From Mesostigma viride (Eukaryota > Streptophyta > Mesostigmatophyceae > Mesostigmatales > Mesostigmataceae): a stretch of DNA of 29,927 bases. The notes beneath the pieces were generated by a model. The model saw only the letters and a program-made list of their open reading frames with translations, was not told the DNA's origin and made no database searches. Location: the NCBI GenBank assembly GCA_009746045.1, contig RPFO01000246.1, positions 2,541,911 through 2,571,837 on the forward strand. The letters run 5' to 3'. The stretch's first letter is position 1. Each line of letters opens with the position of its first letter. Below, in pieces: positions 9,494-20,175 of the stretch. The translations under genes and the position numbers were made by a program.

Positions 9494-9965
9494 TTCCGAA
9501 ACCAGATATGCTGTAGTTAGTAGGCAATAGCTCCCTGTGGCCTGTTTTTAAGTCTGCGCTTGTCTGCCTTCCGCATAGATGTCGACCACCATGTGCTTTT
9601 ACTTGTTCCCGACGGTAAAAATCCCAGCTTGGAGAATTTGCCAGTTGGTTCATCCGTTGCAGCTGCCAGCCGAGAACGCCACGTTGGCATGGTCGCACGT
9701 TTTTCCGCGCGTGCGCCACGTGTGCAAATGCGAGTGCTCGCGTCGTGTTTGCTGAACCGGATGAGCTTTCCTGGCGCTGCTTCGCACAATTGTGGCAGCG
9801 AAATCCTTCATCAATTTTCCTGCGTCGAGCAACCAGCAAGGCCATTGTCTGCCCCAAGATTGGCCACAGCGCTCCGGAATTCGCACCCGCAGTCAATTTG
9901 TTTTCTAAAAAGTTTACTTATACGGCTTGTTTCTTTGTACAGCGAGGCAACTGCTGCCTGCCGAC
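9494..9965. promoter_or_regulatory. Shared divergent promoter between D27-like and FKBP genes
   Basis: This 472-bp spacer separates two start codons pointing away from each other, so it must contain both 5' UTRs and both promoters. A perfect G-box palindrome CACGTG lies at 9717-9722, close to the midpoint, embedded in gcgccacgtgtgc. An inverted CCAAT (attgg) lies at about 9864-9868. Near the FKBP start, tttctttgtacag (about 9928-9940) resembles a 3' splice site, so the 5' UTR may itself be spliced. No TATA box stands out at a convincing distance. Co-regulation is an inference from layout. Confidence 0.5.
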
Positions 9966-12900
9966 ATGGCCACTACCACAGTCGCCAGCATTCTGCCTGG
10001 GTCGAGAATTGCATTTATGTCTGAAATTGACCACGATACCTTCCGCAGTTGTGGCGTTCGACCTCGCGCTGGGGCATCATGCCTGCGCAAAGTGCACCAG
10101 TCCTCTGCTCCATACCGCGCTGCTCTCTCCAGCGATGGCCATGCTGGAGAAAAATCCCCTCAAAAAGTTAGGTGGACACCATCGCGACGGGAAGCGGTTG
10201 GCGCAGGATTGCTGTCCATTGCGCTTGTGCCATGTAGCACAGCTCATGCCAAACAAGAGGCTGGCGACTGGTCAACTCCTGGCCTCAATTCTCGCCCAGA
10301 GGATGAATACGGCCCACGGTACGATATCGTAATCACTACTGGCAGTTACCCCACCTTGATTCACAATAAACCCGCTAAGCACTTTCCTAGAGTGCCTCAA
10401 CCTTGCTAAATAGACATTCTTGCGAGATAGACAAAGCGTGTCTCTAGCTGCAGTAATTAGCTTTGCATTCCCTACTGCTCTATGTAAGCCATCAGGGGCT
10501 AGCTTGTCATCAAGGGAATTCGCTGGCATATCTTGCAGGCCCGTGCTGACGTCAGCAATGCCGCACCTGCTTGCCCTGGACACAGCTTCCTGACACTTGC
10601 AGGGGGCATCAAGGTGCAGGACCTCTCGGAGGGCCAGGGAGAGCCAGCGCAGTCGGGTGGCGGAGTCCTGTTTGACTTTGTTCTTCGGCGATCCAACGGT
10701 TACTTCATCTACAGGTACGCATACCTCGTCTACAGGTACTTTCTCTACATGTATGCATACCTCGTCTGCAGATACTTCATCTACAGGTACGCATACCTCG
10801 TCTGCAGGTACTTTCTCTACAGGTACGCATACCTCGTCTGCAGGTACTTTCTCTACAGGTACGCATTCCTTATCTACAGGTGCTTAATCGACAGGTACAC
10901 ACCTCCCCCCTTGCCTCCAAGAAATCCACACAACCTTCTCATTCGCTACCGCAGTTGCCACTGTACAGACTGAGCTGGCCTCTTAGCGTTGTAATGCCCT
11001 CACCATGCCGTAATTAGCCCGCCCTTCTCAGGCGAATGGTCGATGGGGTTCCCACCTTCCTGCTGCCAACCAAGGAGGATGGATCCATCCGCGAGTGACT
11101 CTGTTTGCGGCACGCATAACCACGTATCCCCGATGGAGATTAGGTCACCTGCAGTGCCCTTTGATGGCCATCTCATCAATCTAGCATGGCGTTGTTTAGT
11201 ATTTATTTGGCCACTGTTGTGGCTTCCCAAGGATGCCGAGAGAGTACTCTGTGGCCTGCCTCGCCAGGCAGTCACGTTCCCTGTGGTTTCGCATGTGACG
11301 CAGCCACGAGATGTACATCATCATCATGAATTGGTTTGCCGTTTAATGCAGAAGAGCGACTGTCCGGTGACGATCGAGGATTTTACCGTTAGTATATGAC
11401 AGCACAATACTGCCATTTCTTCCTAGTAGCCTGTCTAATCTGCAGACATGTATTACTCCCTGCCCCCCTCCCCCCTCTCCCATTTCATCCCCTTCCCTTT
11501 TCTTTCCTCGGCTTCCTGCCTCTGCTAACCCCGCCTGTCATGCTCCTCTAATCCTCCTTGCTGTTTTTCTTGCACGTGGTGTGTATGCAGTACCATCGAC
11601 GGCGTCAGCTTCCAACCCAGGGATGTGCCGACAGGGCCCCTGTTTGCCAAGCTGGGGGGGGGGACCCTCATTCCAGGCTTGGAAGAGGTCAGTCCCTATG
11701 TTCACGTCTCATGTCCCTATGTTCATGTCTTGAAGCCTGTATGTGGCAGGGTGGTGGGCACAATCACGCCGCTTGTGCTGCGATGGCCTCACATCATGGT
11801 GCCTGCATTATGCCTGCACGGTGCCATCATTACCCTCTCACGGCCCCAGCTGCACTTGGCTGAAATTGCTCCATGCTTCTTGGCATCTCCCACCGGAAGG
11901 CGCAGCGCCATGCTGCTTCCTAGCCGCATCTAGAGTCGTAGCTGCCAACACTCAGCTGCCTTGCATGCAGCCATTTTGTGCGTGCCTACCTCTGGTATTC
12001 GCATCATTAAGGATAGCCCGGGTGCTTACTAGGTTGGACAGTACGGGGAGGCCTTCTCTATTGCGGACCAGGGGGGCTGCCTCAGGGGCGCTTTACTAGA
12101 TGTTAAAGATATTGGCAGCTTGGGTGTGTCGCTAACATAGCCTTCCTTCCTTGTTTGTGCTGTGGCTTCTCTACTCGTCTATGTACAGGTGTTGATTGGG
12201 ATGAAGCCGGGTGCGCGCCGAAGGGCCCTGATACCACCCAGCATGGGGTATATACAGCCCAATGTAAGGAAAATGGCGTCGTGCCAGCCTAGGAAGACAA
12301 ACCTGCTGCTGTGAGGCATTTTGTATACATACTTTATGCCGCTGATTTTGCCCCCAAGGCAGCTGTAGCAGCATCACTGACTATGTAACAGGAGCCGTTG
12401 CAGAATTTCTCTTGACTGGTGTGCTGCTGGCTGCGTTATGCTCGGGGACGCCGAGGCATCCGCCACTCAGGAGTACTGGAGGCTTCCCTCTGCAATCTAG
12501 GCAGACCCCGCCTCGCTCTCTTCTGCCCCCCTCCCCCCACCTTCCTCTCCCGCAACAGCACAACATCATTGCAAGCCAACCCCCTCAGCAGCGTGACTGC
12601 ATTGCCCAGAGTCTCAACGACCATGGCATGCATAACCAAAATCAGGGCCTTGGTTCGGAGGACTGCTATGTATCAGTGCCCTGTGACTGTCAAACAAATT
12701 GTATTGTTTTGGGACCTAACGGGTATGTGTCAACATGTTGACTGCCTTGTGGGCGATAAATGTCAGGATGTTGAAATCGAATCAAGTCACACAGCAGATT
12801 ACTGCAGGAATGGTAGACCCCTCCTCTCTCCCCCCTCCTCCCCACTCTTTTTCCTCTCGGGATTTGCGCTGATAGTAATGGCTGTCGACATGCTCGCGTT

Positions 12901-13819
12901 CTTTGCATGTCGTGTGAGGCATGCCCATCCTTCTCGTTGGTTCTGTCTTCAAGACTCTTGTTTGCGTCCTTGCATCTCTGCGCTCGTCGACGGTAACAGC
13001 TGCAGCCCCAAATGCCGACATTTGGCACGCGGCGTCAGCTCGAGTCCCACTCATCCGAGCCCCTGGTGGGTGCACACACACTTGTTGGTACTATGAACCA
13101 CTCCTTCATTACACCCTGTTGGATAGGAGATCCCGGCCGGGCATCATGGGCGCTCAAACATCAAACTCCTGACCCATACTCCAAGATCGCCTGTGCCTCA
13201 CCATATCCCAGCAATGACCTCTTTCTTAATTCCATTGTTGTTTTGTTATTATTATTCTCCTTATTATTTCTCCTTACTTTTAATTTATTGATTATTGTTA
13301 TTATTATTATCATCATTAGTATTATTATTATTTTCAATTTCTTTTCTTTTTTTTTGTTCTTTTTTTTCCCTTTTATTTTATACTTTCTTACTTATTCTTT
13401 TAACCCCTTCGAGTGTGTTCTCTGTTTCCTTTTTAGTTTTTAGTTTTTTTTTTTTCCCTTCTTTTCTTCTTTTTTTTGCGATATCCTTTTGGGTTTGTTA
13501 CCACCTATCTCCCTCCATGCAGGTCTTCGTACAGATAGCCACGCGGCTCCCGCGGTCTTCGCGTCTTTCCTCTCAGACAGCTACCCTAGTCCTTCCATGG
13601 CGTTGGATCGCCATGCGTCCAGGAATAGTGTCTCACTTAACCCCTAAATGGGCCGAGATCCTGCCGATAAATCGGCTGGATCTTCACAATTTTGCAAACC
13701 AGATGCCATCCAACCTACCCATATCCAATGGCTGTCCTTGGGGGCCAAGCATGTCCATGAGTTGCCCTTCGGGTTGGTATATCACAACCTCACATATATG
13801 CAGGGTAGGCCATATGTAA
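9966..13819 (+). CDS. Thylakoid-lumen FKBP-type peptidyl-prolyl isomerase, six exons
   Basis: Proposed exons are 9966-10328, 10539-10714, 11591-11687, 12189-12263, 13000-13065 and 13523-13819 (357 residues). Exons 2-5 join in phase; the exon 1/2 junction is the least certain. Exon 1 has a plastid transit region, then twin arginines 74-75, a hydrophobic stretch and AHA at 93-95, a Tat-type lumen signal. The FKBP core follows: GGIKVQDLSEG, FVLRRSNGYFIY, STIDGVSFQPRDVPTGP, GTLIPGLEEVLIGMKPGARR, RALIPPSMGY, then PTFGTRRQLESHSSEPL and VFVQIA. It most resembles plant FKBP16-type lumen proteins (from memory). The usual pocket Trp after IPG is Leu, and the early Tyr is Phe, so catalysis is doubtful. 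Exon 3 contains a run of ten G. Residues 298-357 come from an inserted mobile element (13637 onward). Confidence 0.87.
10701..10903 (+). repeat. 36-bp tandem repeat multiplying a 5' splice site
   Basis: Five full units and one partial unit (starts at 10701, 10737, 10773, 10809, 10845 and 10881). Unit 1 spans the exon 2/intron 2 boundary: tacttcatctacag|gtacgc. Most later units repeat ctacag|gtacgc and also ctgcag|gtactt. The unit is 36 bp, so the FKBP frame stays open through all copies, reading YF(I/L)YRYAYLVCR per unit, to a stop at about 10971. Every copied donor would therefore add a multiple of 12 residues without a frameshift. Unit 2 has a weakened donor (ctacatgtatgc). Confidence 0.9.
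11688..12188 (+). other. FKBP intron 3
   Basis: A 501-bp intron, GAG|gtcagt to atgtacag|GTG. It starts with two imperfect copies of a 21-bp unit (tccctatgttcacgtct, about 11693-11735). I see no other feature. Confidence 0.8.
12264..12999 (+). other. FKBP intron 4
   Basis: A 736-bp intron, AAT|gtaagg to cggtaacag|CTG. Internal pyrimidine-rich acceptor-like sites exist (around 12391 and 12559), but exons starting there would stop at once or lose the conserved LQPQMPTF junction. They are probably unused or give minor isoforms. Confidence 0.75.
13225..13500 (+). repeat. T-rich low-complexity tract in FKBP intron 5
   Basis: About 275 bp of TTATTA and poly-T/C sequence preceding the acceptor ccctccatgcag (ends at 13522). 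It acts as an unusually long polypyrimidine tract. Open frames through it (LLLLSSLVLLLFS and similar) are compositional. Confidence 0.9.
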
Positions 13820-15334
13820 CTGCCGTCAAAGTCAGGGGGGTCAAGACGCGTGTTTTCATTTTTGGTAGAATGTGCATTTTGAATTATGTGATAAGACCTA
13901 GGCACCTACCACTTCAGGGATGATAAACAATTAGTTGCTGAACAGTTTGAGCCATTGGGGTCATCATTTGGGTGGGTATACCAGCAGTTACACCCAGTAC
14001 AGCCCATAGGGGTACCGTTGGTAAAAAGCAACCAAGGGGGTAGGGGTGGGCATACTACCTACTAATATGGCCACCAACCATGCCAAACAATACATTTCCC
14101 TTCCAAAATGATGGGGAAACATAACTGCATCATCACACTGCCCTTACATGGCACCTATGTGCAGGTGCCACCTTGTCCATGCACGTAGGTAACGTGGTAC
14201 GGATACCCTACGCAAGGCATGCATTCTAGGAGGCAGCCACCAACAAACTAGTGATGTTGAGCCTATTTCAGCCTGCCCTAGCAAGGATAAACTAGGCCTA
14301 AGCTGCTATAGCTTGCCAGGTGATGGCCAGCACACCTGGTGGCACATGCTGACAATGGGAAGCTTTGACTCACCAGTTACGTGCTTGATGATGCCACAGA
14401 GACCAGCCAACTGCCTCACACTCGTGCAATATGTGCATGGGAAATGTATAACAAACATATATGGAGGTATTCAAACCCATACAGCCTCTAAAACTTATCA
14501 CCATCACACTATGGCAGGTCAACTGACTGAGGGAAGCATCTAAGAAGGGTGTTTTAGAAAAGGGGCCAGGCCAGGGTCAAGAAAGAGCATGAATTATGCA
14601 AAAAGAATGTGCTACACAAGCTAGAACGTATATATAAACGTCAAACATCGATAGGAAATCGATGCTTAAGCTTTACCAGGCATGGATGGCGTTACCTTGG
14701 CCCAGGCGGTGGCCGCAAAATGGCGCATTTCGGCACACCAAAGTTGTGCAGCATGGTCGCTGGCTTCGGCGATTTCTGGCCACCCTTGCACGTTTACGAC
14801 TACTATGTATCATAAAAAGTACAAAGAAACCAATATATCCTTTAAAATACGCCGGAAAGGTATTGCTGTCAACGTTTCTATCGTCCGGCCTGATCGCAGT
14901 TTTTTCCAGCAAGAACGCTGCCGACACCTATCAAAAGGCATTCCCGCGAACCAAAAATTGGCCTGTATGATCTTTAGGACGTATAAAATCAATATCCTAA
15001 GTTTGTCCAGAAAATTCGAACGCAAACGTAAATGCCATGCGTGGGCGCAAGCCGCCATGGCCAGGTCGTCGTTTTCCGGAATGCACGTTGTACGTGAAAA
15101 AGTACCCTGACCCCTTGTACTTTGACCGGCCAGAACACCTCTATAACTTTGTCAGAAGTATGCAAACCCTAGTACCATGCTGTGAGGAAAATGATAAACT
15201 TTCGATCTTCTCAGCTAAACTTTTCCTAATTCTCAATAGTTTTCGCGGCATTTGGTCACCCGAGAAGGGGCCGATGCATCGGCTGGAACTCAATTTTTGG
15301 CGGAAAATGGGCCGCAAGACCATTTAGGGGTTAA
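13637..15334. mobile_element. piggyBac-like candidate with TTAA ends, non-autonomous
   Basis: The segment begins TTAA-CCCCTAAATGG (13637-13651) and ends CCATTTAGGGG-TTAA (15320-15334): an 11-bp terminal inverted repeat starting CCC, flanked on both sides by TTAA. This is the arrangement of piggyBac-superfamily elements, which duplicate TTAA. Inside each end is a similar short palindrome in direct orientation: ccgataaatcggctgga at 13664-13680 and ccgatgcatcggctgga at 15271-15287. No transposase is recognisable in the 1.7 kb between, so it would be non-autonomous. A 15-bp inverted pair alone can occur by chance in 30 kb; the TTAA, the CCC start and the paired palindromes raise the odds. Confidence 0.5.
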
Positions 15335-16822
15335 CATATAATCAAGTATGTGCTGTCATCTTCTATAGATTCAGCAATAGCGTACATATTGGCACCCCTC
15401 TCCGGTAAAGAGGTTTTTCGCAGTTGGGCTGTTTCGAAACGTTAAGTGAGATGCCTTCGGATCGGGAGACTCACACAGCCGCGAAATCATGCCAAAGGTC
15501 CTATGTTCGATTCCTTGCTGGTAGCTACTAGGCTTTCTTACTTTCTGTGTTTCGCGGAATCTCAGATTTGGGCAGCTAGCGTTTTCACGTTTGTTGCTTT
15601 CTGACGACAATGTGCTGCAGGCGTAATGAGGATTTTTATGTTATTAGCCAGGTTTGGTGGCGGTCTCAAACATCCCACCATGTCCTGGACAACTCCATTC
15701 GGACACCGCTCACTCTGCCTCCAAATTTATGCCTCCTACATGAGAGGACCCTGCCATCAGTTGATTCGATCACGCACCCATTTATCAAGGAGACAACCAG
15801 ATTTATGGCTGCCATGAGATTCCCATCATGAAACCTGACAAGGCCCTATCTGACAGCCATTCACGAGGGCGTGCTTATGTACATCCTGGTGTCACTTTTA
15901 TTATTCCAGTTGTGCTCCAAACAAGTGGATGAGGAGGGGTTGTGAGCTGTGCTCAGTATACAACATGCAGCTGGTGTGGACTGCTCCACTTGCAGGATCG
16001 TCTGGATGGAAGTGTGGTAATACTATTTAAATTGGTTCATACTTCTCCCACTAATGATGTTTGGTGCTTGCTGCTAGCGCTTGGATACGTCCAAAGCAAC
16101 TATGTGAAATCTTACGGCTGGCGATGTAGTAGCTAGCGATCGTGGTCAAGGCACTGACACACCCGTATTATGCTGCGTAACTGCCAAATGGTTTTGACAT
16201 GGAACCATTTTGTGCAGTTGTTTGAAGTACAGATGCTGCGGACGTCACCGCCGGTCGCCAAGTGATCACAGACACACTGGCTAGCTTAAGTTATCCAAAT
16301 GGTCGGTTCCTCTCAGGCATGTTTGCCGAAAGGATGTCTAGCTCCTCAAAGCTCAAAGGTTGTTGTTGTTGATTGCTGTGCTGAAATTTTATGTGGTACA
16401 TGCACCCGTGTAACGTTGTTGTAGTCATTTTTGTTCATTTTGTTCAAAGGAATGCACATTGCCCATCATTGTCTTTGGTGCTTTCTATATTGGAAAGTAT
16501 CCATGTGCATGATGGTGGCTATTGCGGAATGCGCAACCCCCCGGTGCATGGAATTCTGCTCAGGCCGCCTCTGCGCAGGTGGCACGCAATTAGTACTTAC
16601 TTTATAGGGCACGGGATTCCTTGTCGGTGGGTGCCAATGGTTACGGCCATAGGGGGGCACTCGACGGGCAGCATTTGGTTTCCATTTGCTGCCTCCCTTG
16701 ACGATAGGGGGACCTGTGGGTGCAAAGTGAGCCCCCAAGTCATGAGCAGAGACGCATGGTTTTTAATTGTAGCAACAATGGGCATGGCAGCACATGCAGT
16801 GTTCGCAAACACAGCCGGCTAC
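15335..16822. other. No gene recognised
   Basis: I find no conserved protein or RNA gene in this 1.5-kb stretch. A 24-bp-scale match (ccatttat..caaggagacaaccag) at about 15778-15802 is shared with 17780-17807 and marks a dispersed repeat. A tRNA B-box-like string at about 15507 was considered and rejected. Confidence 0.5.
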
Positions 16823-17765
16823 ATTAATTAATTAATGAATTAATTAAGCTTGTGCTCCCGTTGGGGAATCACGGAGCACCGGAGTGCTTTTAATCCCTGT
16901 ATGTGCACAACAGGAAGAAAGGGCAGAGACCCTCTTTCTCCTTCATGCCAGAGGCATGCCACATCAGCCATCGGACACGATAGACGATCCGGCAAATTCT
17001 GTGGGTGCAATTTGAGACGGGTCCGTGTGAGCATAGTTGTCTCACTTCATACTACTGAAGTATCATAACAAGGAGCATGGGCAAGTATAAGCTAATCATA
17101 GCCAGGTCATAGAGGACAACGAGCCCCCCCCCCCGTGGGGAAGCGCCCGGGCGTGTGCAGACATACGGGAAGCACGCCAGACAGGTCCCCTAGGGTAGAG
17201 TTGATGTTGATAGATTTTGTCGATAAATGTTGTAGATAGCTGTTGTAGATAGATTAGACCGGTAGGACTGTTTGCACCCATCCATCCATCCATCCATCCA
17301 TCAGGGTTGATGCTCCGTGACTCCTGGGCAACGGGAGCACGAGTTTAATTAATTTTAATTAATTAGTTAATTAATTGAATCATTAATAGCCAGGCCGTGG
17401 CATGGCTGTACAAGGGCTTTAAGCTAAGGCTATGGCTGGTTGCATGTGTACCATGCATTAGCGGTGCAGCACGTGACTACCAATGATTACAAGCCAGGGC
17501 TATTTTAGCCCGCATGCAGGGGGCGCGTCCACATCTTGTGGTTGATCATCAGGTCCCCGCCCCTCTAGTACACCTTGGGCTTCTAGGGGTCCAGCTTGTG
17601 GGGGAAGTATTTAGGCCACATCGAGGCCGGCGTCGCTGCTGCTGCTGAGCGGGGTCAGCTAGGTCGTTGTCCAGCGTCCATGTGAGGTCGTGCAATTAAC
17701 CTCTTGCCACGAGAAAGGAGCCGGCTGAATGTTTCAGCAGGGGAAAATAGCTGCTGCATTTGTAT
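16823..17765 (-). mobile_element. ORF1-only retroelement, second copy, split by a LINE insertion
   Basis: On the minus strand, 17765-17395 matches the end of the ORF1 gene and its downstream sequence at about 19580-19985. Shared strings include aagcccaaggtgtact, ggggcggggacctgatgatc, and ccagccatagccttagc. From 17106 to 16823 it matches about 19985-20231, including tacttgccca, gggtctctgccctttct, cagggattaaaagcact and the hairpin plus TTAATTAA tail (T4, 16823-16893). The two halves are contiguous in the complete copy; here they are parted by the plus-strand LINE at 17107-17385. The copy is 5'-truncated. Confidence 0.85.
17107..17385 (+). mobile_element. 5'-truncated LINE insertion with 9-bp target duplication
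   Basis: The 5' boundary falls inside the last codons of LINE ORF2 (shared with 1057-1098). The element continues through the 3' UTR, a (TCCA)6 tract and the hairpin tail (T5, from 17311), ending in TTAATT repeats. The flanking direct repeat atagccagg lies at 17098-17106 and 17386-17394. Removing the insertion and one repeat rejoins a sequence that aligns with the uninterrupted copy near 19970-19990. Confidence 0.85.
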
Positions 17766-18190
17766 GATTGCAAGACACCACGTCCATTTATATCAAGGAG
17801 ACAACCAGCTAGCGCAGGCCAGAAATCGGGAGAATATATTTTGATATTTTCCCCCACATAACTTGGAAGTCTCTCTAGTAGCATCACTGATTTCCAATTA
17901 AAGTGTATAATATGACCTATAGCTGTGCCTAGGAATTGTCCATCAAAGCCAGTACTAATTAAATGTCTATTATATCAAAGAGACAACAATACAACACTAA
18001 TATGTTGGTTGCCAGATTAAAAACTCATACATATGAGTATTTGCAACACAAGAAATTCCGGAGGGGTGCATGCCCCATCGGCCATTTTTCTCGTACCGGT
18101 GTCGTCCCCGTCGCCTCCCGCCTTTGGACGGGAAGCAGCCTGCATGTTCCTTTGCCCAAGGTGGGTTCCGTCGGCCAGTTGGAGGAAAGG
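17766..18190. other. No gene recognised; dispersed-repeat fragment
   Basis: The left part (17775-17890, minus strand) belongs to the dispersed repeat with the frame SPDFWPALAGCLLD. The rest, up to the target site of the next element, shows no conserved coding sequence. Confidence 0.5.
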
Positions 18191-18361
18191 AAGGAGTTCC
18201 GAAAATGGCTGACGGCGGTATGGCTGACGGCGGAGCTCACATCTTTTGCGTCTGAGCCCCAAATTCGGTCAGACCACTTGCATTCGATGCGCACATGCAC
18301 GCCAGTATAATCGGTTACGGCTGTAACGCAGTATTGCCAAAGTTATCACGTGACAAGCAGC

Positions 18362-19813
18362 TATGACGACCCCAAAAGCACAACGGGGGTTGGAAAAGGA
18401 GAGCTCTTACCGGCTCCCAGCCCAACCCTGTCGCCATCGTTCTTGCCCAGCCGCCTGGGCTGGCCAACCCATCGCCGGCAGACCCATCGCCAAGCGCCTC
18501 GCCTGAGCCCAAGAATCCATGCCACGTCCGCCACAAATGGAGCCACTACTTGCCCGGCGAGAGGGCGTTCTCCCTCATCAAGCAGCAGCTGTCGCCGCAG
18601 GAAATCGTCGAGGTCCTTCACTTGGACCTCGCACAGGAACGGAAGCTCTTCGTGCCCCAGAAGGGGGGGGCGGCTATCGACTATACCGCGACACGTCGGC
18701 TGGCTCTATGTAACTTAATTTGAAGATCGAACCAAGCCAACGCCTGTTTATCTTGACCAGCCATTACCAGCTCAGCCTCGAGCGGCGACGTACATCTGCC
18801 GAGCGCTCCGCACAGCCCCCGCACAGCCGGCAGCCCCATCGGCTCCCTCCCTCTGCAAGGATGACATCCACGCAGTGCTGGAGGAGCACGTGACCTGGCC
18901 GCTGGCCGAGAAGCTGGAGAAGCTGACATCGCTGAACACGAGGCTCAACACGGTGGAGGCCCGGACCGGGTCTCCAATGTGGAAACCAAGGTCGTCCACA
19001 ATTAGCTCCACTGAGCCCCAGTTCACGACGCTGCGCACCGCGGCGCAAGCTTCGGAAACGCATGCTGCACTTGTCTCTTGCCTTAGCCAGGTGGAGGGCA
19101 TGCAAGTGCGGCGTGCTCATGAAGAAGCTTTCGAGGCCATCACCGCCCACACCGAGGCCCTGGCCACACAGCCTGGTCCCCAAGATAGCGGAGCAGACGG
19201 CCACCATTGCATCCCAGCCACCCCGGCCGGGCAGGATGCTGGTGACCTCCCGCCGCTCTCCTACGCGGACCTGCTGCGGCCGGTCAGCGACCGCCTCCAC
19301 CACCGACGCCATCGCCACGAAGCTCCAGGAGGCTGCTGGAGGACCACCGCCAGGCCCAGCAACGGGAGGTCACCCACCGCGCTCCGGCGCCGCGAGTGCC
19401 GAGTGGTGCTACGTCGCTTCCCCCAGCAGCCAGGTGAGACGTCAACCTCCCTTGCTGACGAGCTCAAGAACCAGCTTCTTACCCTCATGGGCCTGGTAGG
19501 TGAGGTAGAACTGTGTGGGTGCCAGCGCCCAGTTCCCCACTCACGGGACAAGGCGGCTCCCCCACTGGTCCTGCTCACCTTCCCCTCCCCTGAGGATAAG
19601 CAGCGGTTCCTCTCTCGTCGCAAGAGGTTGCACGACCTCACCTGGACGCGGGATGACAACCTGACCCCCGCTCAGCAACAGCAGCGACGCGACCTGTGGC
19701 CGGAATACCTCCGCCATGAGCAGGACCCCCAGAAGCCCAAGGTGTACTGGAGGGGCGGGGACCTGATGATCAACCACAAGATGTGGACGCCCCCATGCAG
19801 CGGGCTAGAATAG
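18362..19813 (+). pseudogene. LINE ORF1-like RNA-binding protein, frameshifted
   Basis: The C-terminal 312 codons are open from 18875 to a TAG at 19811-19813. They begin with a probable coiled coil (LAEKLEKLTSLNTRLNTVEA). Later comes ECRVVLRRFPQQPGE, then PLVLLTFPSPEDKQRFLSRR (an RRM-like strand and helix), then LTWTRDDNLTPAQQQQRRDL, and near the end PKVYWRGGDLMIN. This block order, with a DDLT-Q..RR motif and a YWRGG..(M/F)I motif, is typical of L1-type ORF1 proteins, which bind element RNA. The upstream coding part is in a different frame (about 18387-18720; KWSHYLPGERAFSLIKQQLS and IVEVLHLDLAQERKLFV) and ends in a stop, so the gene is broken by at least one frameshift. Confidence 0.75.
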
Positions 19814-20175
19814 CAATAGCCCTAGCTTGTAACCATTGGAGTCACTGCCGCTAAGGCAGCCATGCTTAGACTGTTTGCCCAGCTGTGCCAACATACCTAG
19901 TCACGTGTCGCAAACGCACGGTACACAACCAGCCATAGCCTTAGCCTAGTCCAAGTACAGCCATGCTATACGCCCTGGTTATATGTTCAGATTACTTGCC
20001 CACGCTACTTGTTATGGGCACCACGCTTACATGGGTCTAATTGCACCCACAGTTTGCCGGATCGTTAGCATGTCCTTTTAGCTAGCGCGCCCAAATGCAG
20101 CTGTGGCATGCCTTTGGCATGAAGTCCTGAGACTGAGGGTCTCTGCCCTTTCTCCTGTAGTGCACGCACAGGGAT

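Noticed and set aside
12392-12420. Alternative FKBP exon after aacag at 12391 (EPLQNFS then stop)
   Set aside because: It would truncate the domain. The acceptor at 12999 restores LQPQMPTFGTRRQLESH in phase, which fits the family.
14609-14815. Frame with GFGDFWPPL inside the piggyBac-like candidate as another FWPAL copy
   Set aside because: Only a few residues match and the surrounding DNA shows no similarity to the other copies.
15480-15535. Possible tRNA or tRNA-derived SINE (gttcgattcc, B-box-like)
   Set aside because: The T stem does not pair well and no convincing A box or acceptor stem can be placed.
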